DNA from: Streptacidiphilus sp. P02-A3a
GTDB lineage: Bacteria > Actinomycetota > Actinomycetes > Streptomycetales > Streptomycetaceae
Direction: 5' to 3'
Assembly (NCBI RefSeq): GCF_014084105.1
Contig: NZ_CP048289.1
Coordinates: 3,419,922-3,483,921 of the forward strand
Length of the DNA: 64,000 bases
Every line of letters starts with the position of its first letter. Position 1 is the first letter of the stretch. The notes under the pieces were generated by a model, which had not been told where the DNA came from, did no database searches, and was given only the letters and a program-made list of their open reading frames with translations. A program made the translations under genes and the position numbers. This document shows positions 1 through 8,331 of this stretch, in pieces.

Positions 1-94
1 CTCGACTCGGTTCGGTCGGAGTGTCGGAGTGTCGGAGTTCCGGACACGCTTGATGACGACACGTCAAAGTAGGGCGCGTCCAGCGGAGTTGCGC

Positions 95-124
95 GGTGCG
101 GGGCCGGTTCGACGGCCCCGCACC
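95..124. terminator. Hairpin terminator after the ABC ATPase gene
   Basis: A perfect 12-bp stem (GGTGCGGGGCCG pairing with CGGCCCCGCACC) with a 6-base loop lies 4 bases beyond the stop codon of the leftward ABC gene. There is no T-tract, which is common for Streptomyces terminators. It implies that the ATPase gene is transcribed without a following permease gene. Confidence 0.75.
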
Positions 125-128
125 GGGG

Positions 129-1148
129 TCAGGACTGCTGGAGCGAACGGCCGGTACGGGCCAGGAAGACGTCGTCCAGGCTGGGCCGTTGCAGCTGCAC
201 GGTGGTCGGCACCGCACCGCAGCCCTCCAGCGTGCGCAGCACCTGCGGGATGGCGGTCGGGCCGCTCTCCACGTACAGCCGCAGGCTGCCGTCCTCCTGC
301 TGCTCCAGCCGGTGCAGGTACGGCGCGTCACGCAGCACCTTGGCGGCCTGCTCGCCGATGTCCGCGCTGTTGCCGGTGCTGTCGGCCTCCAGGCCGACCA
401 GCAGCACGTCACCGGCGATCTCCTGCTTGAGGCCGTCCGGGGTGCCCTCGGCGACGATCTCGCCGTGGTCGATGATGCCGATGCGGTCGCACAGCGCGTC
501 CGCCTCGTCCAGGTAGTGGGTGGTGACGAAGACGGTCATGCCCTCGGCGCGGAGGCGGCGCACCTCCTCCCACACCCGGGTACGGCTGGGCGGGTCGAGC
601 CCCACCGTGGGCTCGTCCAGGAACAGCACCTTGGGGCTGTGGATCACGCCCAGGGCGATGTCCACCCGGCGGCGTTGGCCGCCGGAGTAGGTGGCGCAGT
701 GGCGGTCGGCGTACTCGGACAGGTCGAAGGCGGTCAGCGCGGCCTCGGCATGGCGTTGGGCGTCGGCCTTGCTGATGCCGAACAGCCGCGCCTGGTGCAC
801 GAGTTCCTCGCGTCCGCTGACGCCGTCGGTGGTGCCGCCGCCCTGGGCGACGTAGCCGATCCGGCGGCGGACCCCGGCGGGGTCGGTGCGCAGGTCGGCC
901 CCGGCGATCCGGGCCTCGCCGCCGTCCGGGCGGATCAGCGTGGCCAGCATGCGCAGGGTGGTGGTCTTCCCGGCGCCGTTCGGGCCGAGGAAACCGAAGA
1001 TCTCCCCAGCGGGGACGGACAGGTCGATGCCGCGTACGGCGTCAACGGTGGTGGTCTCGCGGCGGTTCCGGGACTGGAAGGATTTGCGCAGTCCCACGGT
1101 CTCGATCAACCAGGGCTCCCGATAAGGGGGGTGGGGCGCCAGTGGCAC
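129..1148 (-). CDS. DrrA-type ABC transporter ATP-binding protein
   Basis: 339 aa nucleotide-binding subunit of an ABC-2 exporter of the daunorubicin-resistance (DrrA) family. Walker A is GPNGAGKTT at about residue 57, the ABC signature is YSGGQRRR and Walker B is VLFLDEPTVGLD, followed by the H-loop in FVTTHYLDEAD. The C-terminal about 100 residues match the regulatory extension usual in DrrA proteins. Such ATPases normally sit directly upstream of a drrB permease gene. Here the stop codon is followed by a strong hairpin, so the ATPase appears to be an orphan or works with a permease encoded elsewhere. It is transcribed in the same direction as the glycosyltransferase upstream, separated by about 110 bases, and could supply self-resistance or export for the neighbouring cluster; that link is inference. 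Confidence 0.93.
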   Translation of the reverse strand: MPLAPHPPYREPWLIETVGLRKSFQSRNRRETTTVDAVRGIDLSVPAGEIFGFLGPNGAGKTTTLRMLATLIRPDGGEARIAGADLRTDPAGVRRRIGYVAQGGGTTDGVSGREELVHQARLFGISKADAQRHAEAALTAFDLSEYADRHCATYSGGQRRRVDIALGVIHSPKVLFLDEPTVGLDPPSRTRVWEEVRRLRAEGMTVFVTTHYLDEADALCDRIGIIDHGEIVAEGTPDGLKQEIAGDVLLVGLEADSTGNSADIGEQAAKVLRDAPYLHRLEQQEDGSLRLYVESGPTAIPQVLRTLEGCGAVPTTVQLQRPSLDDVFLARTGRSLQQS

Positions 1149-1258
1149 CAGGGAAAAGTGGTGCTGAGGGCAACCCTAGGGTCTTCGACGGGGTGGAAAC
1201 AATGGCCTAGACCAATAGATTTGCCGGTCAGCGGGGTCCACGCATGATCCACGCGCGG

Positions 1259-2428
1259 TCAGCGCGGGGACCTCGGCAGTGCCTCAAGCCGGTCCGCGGC
1301 CGTGTGCGCCCCGCCACCGGAACGCAGTCCGGCGCCCACGCGGGCGGCGGCGGCCCGGTACGCGGGGTCGTCCAGCACCGAGCGTACCGCTGCCGCGAGC
1401 CGCTCCGGGGCGACTCGGGCGAACGGCACCCGCAGTCCTGCCCCGGCCGCCTCGACCTGGGCGGCCACGAACGGCTGGTCGTGCCGGATCGGCGCGGTGA
1501 CCAGGGGGATCCCGTGACTGAGCGCCTCGCCCACGGTGTTCATCCCGCCGTGGCAGACCACCGCGTCCAACTCGCCGCGCCGCATCAGCTCCAGCACCGG
1601 CGCCCGGTCCACCACCAGCGCGCCCGGCGGCAGCCGGGACGGCTCCGGCAGCGACTCGGGCGGCGCGGCGACCACCGCCTGCACCTCGTCGCCGAGCAGT
1701 GCCAACGCCCGCACCGCCCGCGCGTGGAAGTCCGCGCTGACGTCGGCGGCCAGGGTGCCCATGGTCAGCAGCACCCGTCGGCGGCCCGGGAGCAGCCGCT
1801 CCCAGGGGAACGACGGATCCGCCGGACGCTCCGTCAGTACCGGTCCGACCAGCGAGAAGTGCGCGGGGAAGGGCTCGGCCCCGGTGAGCGCGGGGCCGGT
1901 GAGCGCGAGTACCAGCTCCGGCGAGAAGCGCGGATCGGTGTACTCCCGCGGTGGCAGCCCGGCGCGCTGCCACAACGCGGTGAGCTGGTCGGTCATCCAG
2001 GACTCGACCTTCGGCAGGGCCCGGAACGGCCGCCCGACCTCCATCGCGCCGGGCGCCAGACTCGCCCAGGGCAGCCGGTGCCGGTGGGCGGTCAGCGCCC
2101 CTGCGGGGGTGTGCTGGTCCACCACCACCACGTCGGGCCGGTACTCCAGCACGGCCCGGTCCAGGGCCTTCGCGGTGAAGCGCGCGTAGGGGGTGATGAA
2201 GCCCTCCCAGAGGGTGCGCAGCGCGCCCAGGCCGTGGCCGCTCTGGGCCCGGAACAGCCGGCTGCCGGTCGCCAGGATCTCGGCGTCCGGACCCAGCAGC
2301 GGCCGCAGCACCGCCTCGGAGCCGGTCCAGGCCACCTGGTGGCCCCGGGCCGCGAGTTCGCGGGCGATCCCGACGGTCGGATGCACGTGCCCCGCCAACG
2401 GGGGCACCACCAGCAGGAACCGGCTCAT
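1259..2428 (-). CDS. MGT-family glycosyltransferase (GT1)
   Basis: 389 aa GT-B glycosyltransferase of the macrolide/antibiotic type, expected to move a sugar from an NDP-sugar to a small-molecule acceptor. The N terminus MSRFLLVVPPLAGHVHPTVG carries the typical acceptor-domain start. The C-terminal half has the nucleotide-sugar signature CHGGMNTVGEALSHGIPLV followed by the HDQPFVAAQVEAAGAG block, at about residues 298-340. The ATG at 2428 was chosen because it begins the family motif and overlaps the stop of the upstream ACP-like gene by 4 bases (ATGA), indicating translational coupling. The open frame extends upstream but without family similarity. The sugar donor and acceptor cannot be told from sequence; pairing with acyl-carrier genes suggests a glycosylated acyl or peptidyl product. 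Confidence 0.93.
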   Translation of the reverse strand: MSRFLLVVPPLAGHVHPTVGIARELAARGHQVAWTGSEAVLRPLLGPDAEILATGSRLFRAQSGHGLGALRTLWEGFITPYARFTAKALDRAVLEYRPDVVVVDQHTPAGALTAHRHRLPWASLAPGAMEVGRPFRALPKVESWMTDQLTALWQRAGLPPREYTDPRFSPELVLALTGPALTGAEPFPAHFSLVGPVLTERPADPSFPWERLLPGRRRVLLTMGTLAADVSADFHARAVRALALLGDEVQAVVAAPPESLPEPSRLPPGALVVDRAPVLELMRRGELDAVVCHGGMNTVGEALSHGIPLVTAPIRHDQPFVAAQVEAAGAGLRVPFARVAPERLAAAVRSVLDDPAYRAAAARVGAGLRSGGGAHTAADRLEALPRSPR

Positions 2429-2742
2429 CGGGGGCTCCCGACCGGGAGGGTGGGCGTGGCCGAGGGCAGCAGCCGGTGCTCCAGGTCGCCGACGGTGAGT
2501 GCCTCCAGTGCGTCCAGGTCCAGCCCGGCCCGGAGCGCGGCCAGGTCGGCCCGCTCGCCGAAGCGAGTCCGCAACAGCGACGCCAGTGCCGCGAGTTCGC
2601 ATTCGTCCAGCAGCAGGTCGGCGTCCAGCCGCGAGGCGGCGGTGAGCCGCTCCGCCCAACCGGGCGGCGCACCGGCCGCCTCGGCCAGCAGGGCCAGCAG
2701 CTCCGGGCGCACGGGCGCGGCGGTCGGGGGGTGATCGTTCAT
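2425..2742 (-). CDS. ACP-like small protein lacking the phosphopantetheine serine
   Basis: 105 aa. Helix layout resembles an acyl carrier protein: helix I at RPELLALLAEAAG, a leucine-rich helix II in LLLDECELAALASLLRTRFG, and the C-terminal LDALEALTVGDLEHRL typical of ACP helices III-IV. At the position where ACPs carry D-S-L, this protein reads D-E-C, so the attachment serine is absent. It may be a non-acylated docking or regulatory carrier, or the similarity may be structural only. The ATG at 2742 has a GGAG-like site upstream (GGAGCCTCCC in mRNA sense). It is coupled by ATGA to the glycosyltransferase and divergent from the KAS III gene with about 97 bases between them. I do not recognise a named family; the ACP-like assignment is moderately confident. 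Confidence 0.7.
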   Translation of the reverse strand: MNDHPPTAAPVRPELLALLAEAAGAPPGWAERLTAASRLDADLLLDECELAALASLLRTRFGERADLAALRAGLDLDALEALTVGDLEHRLLPSATPTLPVGSPR

Positions 2743-2839
2743 GGGAGGCTCCACCTGCTCGACGGCACGGGGGCGGTGCCCGCTCGATCCGGAAGGGCGC
2801 CGCTTGTGCGGCCCGGCGGGCGCGTGAATACTAACCCGC

Positions 2840-3772
2840 GTGACCGCACTGGAGGCAGTGGCCGTCCACCTTCCCGATACCGCCGTACCCATTGAGGCGG
2901 TCGGCGAGCGGATCGGTCTGACCCCACGTCAACTTCAACTCTTCCGCCGCTTCCACGGCCTCGACCAGGTACTCCTGGATCCCGATGGAAGCCTTACCGA
3001 TCTGCTCGACGGCGCCCTCAGGGCACTGCCCGAGTTGCGTGGACGCGAGCAGCGGGTGCGCTTCGTGATCCACGCGCGGAGCATGCCGGTGGCCGCGCCG
3101 TACCCGGTCAACCCCCTGCACGACCTGCTCGAACGCCATGGGCTCGGGCACGCCAACGCCTTCACGGTCTCCCACCACGCGTGTGCGATCGGGCTGCTGG
3201 CGATCGACCTGGCCGGTCGACTGCTGTCCGGCGAGGACGATCCGCAGGCCCTGGCGCTGATCCTGGCGGGGGAGAAGACCTTCACCAAGGACGCCCAACT
3301 CGTGCCGGAGACCGGCATCTTCGCCGAGGGCGCGGCGGCCTGCCTGGTGCGCTCCGGCGGCGGCCGGGACCAGGTCCTGTCCTACGCGGTACGTCACCGC
3401 GGCGAGTTCGACGGGCGGCTGGCGGAGGATCCGGAGCTCGCCGGGCGCTACCAGCGGGAGTACCCGGCGCTGATGGTCGAGGCGATCGACGCGGCGCTGG
3501 AGCAGTCCGGCACCGAACGCTCGGAACTCGCGCTGGTGCTGCCGCACAACGTCAACCAGGTCTCCTGGCGCGGCCTGTGCAAGCGGCTCGGGCTGCCACT
3601 CGGGAAGGTGGTGCTGGACAACGTGCCCGCAGTCGGGCACAGTTTCGCTGCGGACGCCTTCATCAATCTCCACACGGCGACCACCCGCGGTCTGCTCCGG
3701 CAGGGCGACCGCTATCTGGTCGCGGCCTCCGGCATCGGGGCCACCTTCTCCGCCATGGTCGTGGAGCACTGA
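2840..3772 (+). CDS. 3-oxoacyl-ACP synthase III-like enzyme (KAS III fold)
   Basis: 310 aa thiolase-fold condensing enzyme similar to FabH. The nucleophile Cys115 sits in VSHHACAIG, and His236 in VLPHNVNQVSW matches the catalytic His. The third catalytic position, Asn in the GN motif of FabH, reads G-H-S (His267), giving a Cys-His-His set more like elongating ketosynthases. The length is slightly short for FabH (about 317-340). The GTG at 2840 is the first start in frame and close to the divergent ACP-like gene. Downstream come an ACP and a cysteine-less partner, so the enzyme probably primes or transfers an acyl chain on that ACP rather than serving primary fatty acid synthesis. Acyl transfer (ester or amide formation) by KAS III-like enzymes is an alternative. 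Confidence 0.88.
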   Translation: MTALEAVAVHLPDTAVPIEAVGERIGLTPRQLQLFRRFHGLDQVLLDPDGSLTDLLDGALRALPELRGREQRVRFVIHARSMPVAAPYPVNPLHDLLERHGLGHANAFTVSHHACAIGLLAIDLAGRLLSGEDDPQALALILAGEKTFTKDAQLVPETGIFAEGAAACLVRSGGGRDQVLSYAVRHRGEFDGRLAEDPELAGRYQREYPALMVEAIDAALEQSGTERSELALVLPHNVNQVSWRGLCKRLGLPLGKVVLDNVPAVGHSFAADAFINLHTATTRGLLRQGDRYLVAASGIGATFSAMVVEH

Positions 3773-3924
3773 CCTTCCGTCAGATCACTTACTCACGACG
3801 TACCCAGCCACTGCCCGCTGTCCGGCCGCAGGGCATCCGCCCGCGCGTCGGCTCGCCCATGAGCCGGGATCCGGACAGCCGCGCGACCGGTCGGCCGCGC
3901 CATCACGATGGGAACCAGATACCC

Positions 3925-4212
3925 GTGGAAGAAACCGCTGTTGAGCCCGGCACCGAACTGCGCGGACAGATCCTGCGCAGCATCGGTGAACTGCTGCCCC
4001 GGGTCCTGAAGAAGGAGCTTCCGGAGATCCCCGAGAACGCCTGCCTCTTCGACGACCTCGGCCTGACCTCCGCCGGAACGCTGGAACTGATCCTGGAACT
4101 GGAGGAGGCGCTGGACCTCCAGGTGGACGTCGAGGACATCGCGGAGGACGACCTGCGCTCGGTGGCCAGTCTGGCCGACTTCGTCGCCGGGCATGTCGTC
4201 GCCGAGGACTGA
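3925..4212 (+). CDS. Acyl carrier protein
   Basis: 95 aa from a GTG start, with the pPant attachment serine in DDLGLTSAGTLEL and the typical acidic helix II-III (ELILELEEALDLQVDVEDIAEDDL) ending in VASLADFV. The ATG at 3859 in the same frame would add 22 residues rich in Arg, His and Pro that do not look like an ACP helix I. The GTG at 3925 has TGGGA about 11 bases upstream and is preferred. It sits between the KAS III-like enzyme and the cysteine-less partner, and a phosphopantetheinyl transferase to activate it lies two genes on. It is the only obviously functional carrier in the cluster. Confidence 0.88.
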   Translation: MEETAVEPGTELRGQILRSIGELLPRVLKKELPEIPENACLFDDLGLTSAGTLELILELEEALDLQVDVEDIAEDDLRSVASLADFVAGHVVAED

Positions 4213-5119
4213 TCCGGTGCCCGGAACCGGTGCGGCCGTGCCGTACCCAGGCGCTGCGCGAACCCCGGGCGTGCGGGTGAGCCGGGTGCTGGCCAGGAAC
4301 TTCGACGGCAGGTCGGAGACCTCGCTCGACCCGGACCTGCGGGTCTTCGTCTCGGATCTGACCCGGCCGTACGGCGTCCCGCTGCGCGAGGACCTGCTGC
4401 GGGCGGGCGTCGGCCACTCCTACGGCGAGATGGCCGAGGGCCTGTTGGCGCAGGCGCTGCCGAACGGCGAACCGGTGGACCTGCTGCTGCTCGCGTTCGC
4501 GATCCCGGACGTGCGCCCGGGCCGCTCGACCGCGGTGCACCTGACCCGGTTCTGCGCGGGGACGCCGCTGGCGTTCGCGGTCAACGACCAGGGCCCGGCG
4601 GCCGCGTTCACCGCGTTGCGGATCGTCCAGGACTACCAGCGCACCGGCGGCTGCCGACGGGCGGTGGTGCTCGTCGCCGAACAGGCGTCGCTGCACTACA
4701 CCCCGGCGGTCCCGGTGCGGGTGCCGGACGTCCACTGCGCGGTGGCCCTGGTCTGCGAGGAGAGCGCGACACCGGAACTGACGGTTCATCAGGAAACGAC
4801 GAAGGCAGGTTCGGTGGCCCAGGCGGTGGCCGGGCGACTGGCGGCGCTGGGGCCGGAGGCAGTACTGCTGGCCGGGTCCGGGCTCGACGGCATCGTCGAC
4901 CCGGACCTGCCGACCGTGCTCGCCCCGGCCGGGCAGCCCACCACCGGGGTCTGGTCGCAACTCGCCACCCGGCTGCCGGGCTGGCGGGAGCAGCGGCGCC
5001 CGGTGCTGGTCGCCGACTACGACCCGGCGCTCGGCCGGCTCAGCCTGGTCGGTGTGCAACCGGTCCCGGCCGCTGCCACCGCCGGGCGGACCCCGGTCGG
5101 CGTCGTGGCCGGTCGATGA
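4193..5119 (+). CDS. Ketosynthase-like protein without catalytic cysteine
   Basis: 308 aa, about the size of one KAS III subunit. The segment TPLAFAVNDQGPAAAFTALRIV aligns by pattern with the nucleophile region of the upstream enzyme (NAFTVSHHACAIGLLAID), but the Cys position reads Pro. The C-terminal part (VLVADYDPALGRLSLVGV) has the beta-strand pattern of the thiolase fold. By analogy with chain-length factors of type II PKS, this may be a non-catalytic partner of the KAS III-like protein. The ATG at 4193 overlaps the ACP end by 20 bases; GTG 4217 is another possible start. The stop overlaps the next ATG by 4 bases. The ketosynthase-like call rests on pattern, not on a full alignment. Confidence 0.7.
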   Translation: MSSPRTDPVPGTGAAVPYPGAARTPGVRVSRVLARNFDGRSETSLDPDLRVFVSDLTRPYGVPLREDLLRAGVGHSYGEMAEGLLAQALPNGEPVDLLLLAFAIPDVRPGRSTAVHLTRFCAGTPLAFAVNDQGPAAAFTALRIVQDYQRTGGCRRAVVLVAEQASLHYTPAVPVRVPDVHCAVALVCEESATPELTVHQETTKAGSVAQAVAGRLAALGPEAVLLAGSGLDGIVDPDLPTVLAPAGQPTTGVWSQLATRLPGWREQRRPVLVADYDPALGRLSLVGVQPVPAAATAGRTPVGVVAGR

Positions 5120-5856
5120 CGCCGGCCCAGGACGAGGTCGAGCTGTGGCTGATCCCCACCGACCAGGATCGTCAACTGGTGGACCACCTGGGTGGGTTGC
5201 TGGACCCGGCGGAGCGGTCGCGGGCAGCCGCGGCCGACGATCCGGTGCGCCGCGACCGCTTCACCGTGGCCCACGGCGTGGTCCGGCTGCTGGTGGCGGA
5301 GCGGTTGGGGCTGCCCGCGGCCGGACTGCGCTGGCGGCGCGGGCCGAACGGCAAACCCGAGCCGGTCGGCGCCTGGTCCGGCCCGGGCGGGCTGCGGCTC
5401 AACTACTCGGCCTCCGGCGCGCTGGCGGTACTGGCGTTGGCGGCGGGCCGCCGGGTGGGGGTGGACGTCGAGGAGCTGCCCGACCCCCGCGTGGCGCGGC
5501 GGGTGGCGGACCGGTTCTTCCCGGGCGGGGACGCCCGCTGGGTGGCCGAGGCCGGCTCGCCCGCCGACCGCGCGGCCCGCTTCGCGGTGCTCTGGTGCCG
5601 TCGCGAGGCCTGCGTCAAGGTCTACGGCGGCCGACTGGCCGAGAGCCTGACCCTGGCGGTCGGCGATCCCGGTCCGGTGCGGCTGCCGGTGGCCGGGATC
5701 AGCTGCTCGGTGCGGGACGTCCCGCTGCCCGGGCATCCGGGGTTCCGGGCGGCGGTCGCCGCCCAGGGCACCCGGCCGTTCCGGCTGAGCAGCACCGTGT
5801 GGGACGGCACGCGAGTTCTGATTGATCGTCAACTGTCGCTTGCGACAGGCGGCTGA
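5116..5856 (+). CDS. 4'-phosphopantetheinyl transferase, Sfp type
   Basis: 246 aa enzyme that transfers phosphopantetheine from CoA to carrier proteins. The Mg-binding motif is GVDVEE (residues 115-120), and the second motif is WCRREACVK (160-168), a variant of the usual W-S/C-x-K-E-A-x-x-K with Arg in place of the Lys before Glu. The basic RRDRFTVAHGVVRLL region near residue 45 matches the family. The ATG overlaps the upstream stop by 4 bases, so translation is coupled to the cysteine-less ketosynthase. It most likely activates the ACP encoded just upstream, giving the cluster its own activating enzyme. Confidence 0.93.
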   Translation: MTPAQDEVELWLIPTDQDRQLVDHLGGLLDPAERSRAAAADDPVRRDRFTVAHGVVRLLVAERLGLPAAGLRWRRGPNGKPEPVGAWSGPGGLRLNYSASGALAVLALAAGRRVGVDVEELPDPRVARRVADRFFPGGDARWVAEAGSPADRAARFAVLWCRREACVKVYGGRLAESLTLAVGDPGPVRLPVAGISCSVRDVPLPGHPGFRAAVAAQGTRPFRLSSTVWDGTRVLIDRQLSLATGG

Positions 5857-5868
5857 AAGGCGTGGGAT

Positions 5869-7590
5869 GTGACACGGAGCAGACGGATCAGCATCCGCTA
5901 CGACGGCGGCAGCAGCGGCGGCGGGCCGCTCACGTTCGGCCAGGACAACATGATCCGCTGCATCCGCTTCGACGAGCCGGAGCAGATGAACAAGCACGGC
6001 GTCTGGCCGGTCCCCGCGGGGACCACCGTGGCGGACGGGCTCGCGGCGCTGCGGACGCTGGTCGAGCGGCATGAGACGCTGCGCACCCTCTTCCCCTCGC
6101 CGCCGGGCGAACCCGAGGGCTTCCCGGACCGGCAGGAGGTCCACGCGGAGGGCGCGTTCAGCGTCGAGGCGATCGAGGCCGGGCAGCTCGACCCGAGCGA
6201 ACTCGACGCCTTCGCTGAGGAGTTGGGTCGCAAGGAACTGACCGTGCGGTTCGACCTGGGCCGGGACTTCCCGCTGCGCTGCACGCTGCTCACCGACGGC
6301 GAACAGCTGCTGCGGATGACGGTGGTGGTCTGCCACGCCGCCGCCGACGGAGCCGGGACCTCGCTGCTGATCCAGGAGTGGGCGCAACTCGCGAGCGGTC
6401 GGCAGCTGCCGCCGGTCGAATCCCGGACGCCGTTGCAACTGGCCGCCGTCGAGCGCTCGACGTCCGGGCTGCGCCGGGCCCGCAGTTCGCTGCGGCACTG
6501 GGAGCGGGTGCTGCGGACCAGCCCGCACGCCGTCTTCGCGGACTCCCGGCTGGTCAGCCCGCCGGGCGAGGTCTCGCTGCTGATCTGCCGCTCCCGCGAG
6601 GGTGCCAAGGCGTTGCAGGCCGCCTCCCGGCGTACCGGCGCGACCCCGTCGACGGTGCTGCTGGCGGCCTTCGCCGCGCTGGTGGCGCAGCGCGCGGCCC
6701 AGCCCGAACTGGTGATCGCCGCGCTGTCGGCCAACCGGCACCGCCCCGGCCTGGCCGACTACCGGGGGACGATCGCCCAGGACGGCTTCCTGGCGTTGCA
6801 CGCGGGAGCGGCCGACCTGGACGAGCTGATCGGGCGGACCAAGGCCGCCTCCCTGTCCGGCTTCCTGAACAGCACCTTCGACGCCGAGAAGGTCTGGCGG
6901 CTGATCGAGGACACCGCGCACCGGCGCGGCGCGCGGTTCGCCCGCCACGTCGTGGTGAACGACCTCAGCCTGACCATTCCGGAGGCCGTCCTCGAAGCCA
7001 GGGCGGCGAGCGTGGACGACCCGGAGTTCACCTGGCTGCCGGACCAGCGGCTGCCGGCCCGGCTGATGCTCAACATCCTCCGGGTCGGGGGCCGGTTGGA
7101 GTTCGCCCTGCTCGCCTGCCCGCAGGTACTCGACCGGGCGGAGAGCGAGCGGTTCGCCCGGGGGCTGCTGACCCTGGTCGAGCGGGCCGCCGACGGTCCG
7201 GTCGCACTGGCCGGGCTGGGCGCGCTGACCGGGATCGCCCCGGGGGAGCGGGTCGGTGACTGGCGGCGGCTGGACAACTCCTGGATCGATCTCGGGGCGG
7301 TGCGCGCGCTGCTGGACCAGGCCCTCGATGGGCGCGGTCGGGCGCGGGTGCACCTGGACCAGGGCCGGTTGCGGGCCCGGGTGGTCGGCCTGTCGCCGCC
7401 CGGCCCGGAGCAGTTGCACCGCGAGGTGATGGCGCTGCTGCCGCGGTACGAGACGGCGATGGCGCCGCAGTACTACCTGGTGCACCGGGCCGCGCCGGTC
7501 GACGGGACGGACTGGGAACGGCTGCCGGTACTGGCCGAGGGGGACGGTCGGGACCCGGCGGTCACCGACTGGCAGGCGCTGCCGCACTGA
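5869..7590 (+). CDS. Stand-alone condensation-domain protein with AMP-C-like tail
   Basis: 573 aa. Residues 1-440 form an NRPS condensation (chloramphenicol acetyltransferase-like) fold. The active-site motif is CHAAADG (catalytic His156, Gly161); the first His of HHxxxDG is Cys, while the second, catalytic His and Asp160 remain. The tail from about residue 470 resembles the C-terminal subdomain of adenylating enzymes (LHREVMALLPRYETAMAPQYYLV, then TDWERLPVL where GKLDR-type sequence is expected), without the catalytic Lys motif and without an AMP-binding core. The start is GTG, 12 bases after the phosphopantetheinyl transferase. It probably joins an ACP-bound acyl group to an amine or alcohol. 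The tail looks like a degenerate remnant or docking module. Confidence 0.87.
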   Translation: MTRSRRISIRYDGGSSGGGPLTFGQDNMIRCIRFDEPEQMNKHGVWPVPAGTTVADGLAALRTLVERHETLRTLFPSPPGEPEGFPDRQEVHAEGAFSVEAIEAGQLDPSELDAFAEELGRKELTVRFDLGRDFPLRCTLLTDGEQLLRMTVVVCHAAADGAGTSLLIQEWAQLASGRQLPPVESRTPLQLAAVERSTSGLRRARSSLRHWERVLRTSPHAVFADSRLVSPPGEVSLLICRSREGAKALQAASRRTGATPSTVLLAAFAALVAQRAAQPELVIAALSANRHRPGLADYRGTIAQDGFLALHAGAADLDELIGRTKAASLSGFLNSTFDAEKVWRLIEDTAHRRGARFARHVVVNDLSLTIPEAVLEARAASVDDPEFTWLPDQRLPARLMLNILRVGGRLEFALLACPQVLDRAESERFARGLLTLVERAADGPVALAGLGALTGIAPGERVGDWRRLDNSWIDLGAVRALLDQALDGRGRARVHLDQGRLRARVVGLSPPGPEQLHREVMALLPRYETAMAPQYYLVHRAAPVDGTDWERLPVLAEGDGRDPAVTDWQALPH

Positions 7591-7720
7591 CCACCCGAGC
7601 GATGGGCGCGCCTGGCGGCCCGACAAGCGGAATATCCGACCTCGACTGCGGTGTTTGCCCGCTCGGCGTCCGATCCGGACGCCGAGCCAGTCCGATCCGT
7701 CCCGACCCTGGAGATCCGGC

Positions 7721-8320
7721 ATGTCCCGTTCCGCAGCCACGTCCGTCCCGCTGCACCCGCTGCTCGCCGAGCGCTGGAGTCCGCGCTCCTTCGACCCGGA
7801 GCACCAGGTGGACGAGCAGCAGCTCGCGGCGATCCTCGAAGCCGCTCGGTGGGCCCCGTCGGCCGGCAACCGCCAGCCGTGGGGCTTCCTGGTGGGCCGT
7901 CGCGGGGACGCAACCCACAAGGCGATCTTCGAGTCGCTGCGGGAGGCCAACCAGACCTGGGCGGGCAAGGCCTCGCTGCTGGTCGCCGCCGTCGCCGACG
8001 AGCGGGGGCCGGACGGCGGGCGCAACGGCTACGCCGCGTACGACACCGGCCTCGCCGTGGCCCAGCTCACGCTGCAGGCGCATGCCCTGGGGCTGCACGC
8101 GCACCAGATGGCCGGATTCGACCACGAGCGGCTGCTGGCGGCGCTGGACGCCCCGGCCGAGGGCTTGCTGCCGCTGACCGTGACCGCCATCGGCAGCCTG
8201 GCCCACGCGGACCTGCTGCCCGAGCAGTTGCGGCTGCGGGAGACCGCCGCCCGCGAGCGGCGTCCGCTGACCGGGAACGCCTACGCCGGAAGCTGGGGGA
8301 GGCCGCTGGACCTCGGCTGA
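7721..8320 (+). CDS. Nitroreductase-family flavoprotein
   Basis: 199 aa FMN-dependent oxidoreductase of the nitroreductase family. The N-terminal RWSPRSFDPEHQVDEQQLAAILEAARWAPSAGNRQPW pattern is the FMN-phosphate site (R-S-x-R-x-F and APSAGNxQPW), and AAYDTGLAVAQLTLQAHALGLHAHQMAGFD matches the dimer-interface helix and the second FMN loop. The ATG at 7721 follows GGAGAT by 6 bases, so the extra upstream frame is excluded. Lying between two condensation-protein genes in the same direction, it may oxidise or reduce the cluster product. General quinone or nitro reduction cannot be ruled out. Confidence 0.9.
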   Translation: MSRSAATSVPLHPLLAERWSPRSFDPEHQVDEQQLAAILEAARWAPSAGNRQPWGFLVGRRGDATHKAIFESLREANQTWAGKASLLVAAVADERGPDGGRNGYAAYDTGLAVAQLTLQAHALGLHAHQMAGFDHERLLAALDAPAEGLLPLTVTAIGSLAHADLLPEQLRLRETAARERRPLTGNAYAGSWGRPLDLG

Positions 8321-8331
8321 CCTGCGCTGAT

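Noticed and set aside
1-128. A drrB permease start following the DrrA gene
   Set aside because: No convincing minus-strand coding sequence is visible and a strong hairpin separates the region from the ATPase gene; the window edge prevents further checking.
3181-3924. Long N-terminal extension of the ACP reading frame through the KAS III gene
   Set aside because: The extension overlaps the KAS III-like gene in another frame and is Arg/Gly-rich; the ACP domain begins only near 3925.
5017-8025. About 1,000-codon minus-strand open frame across the biosynthetic cluster
   Set aside because: Antisense shadow of the PPTase and condensation genes; composition is dominated by Arg, Gln, Pro and Gly and no motif is seen.
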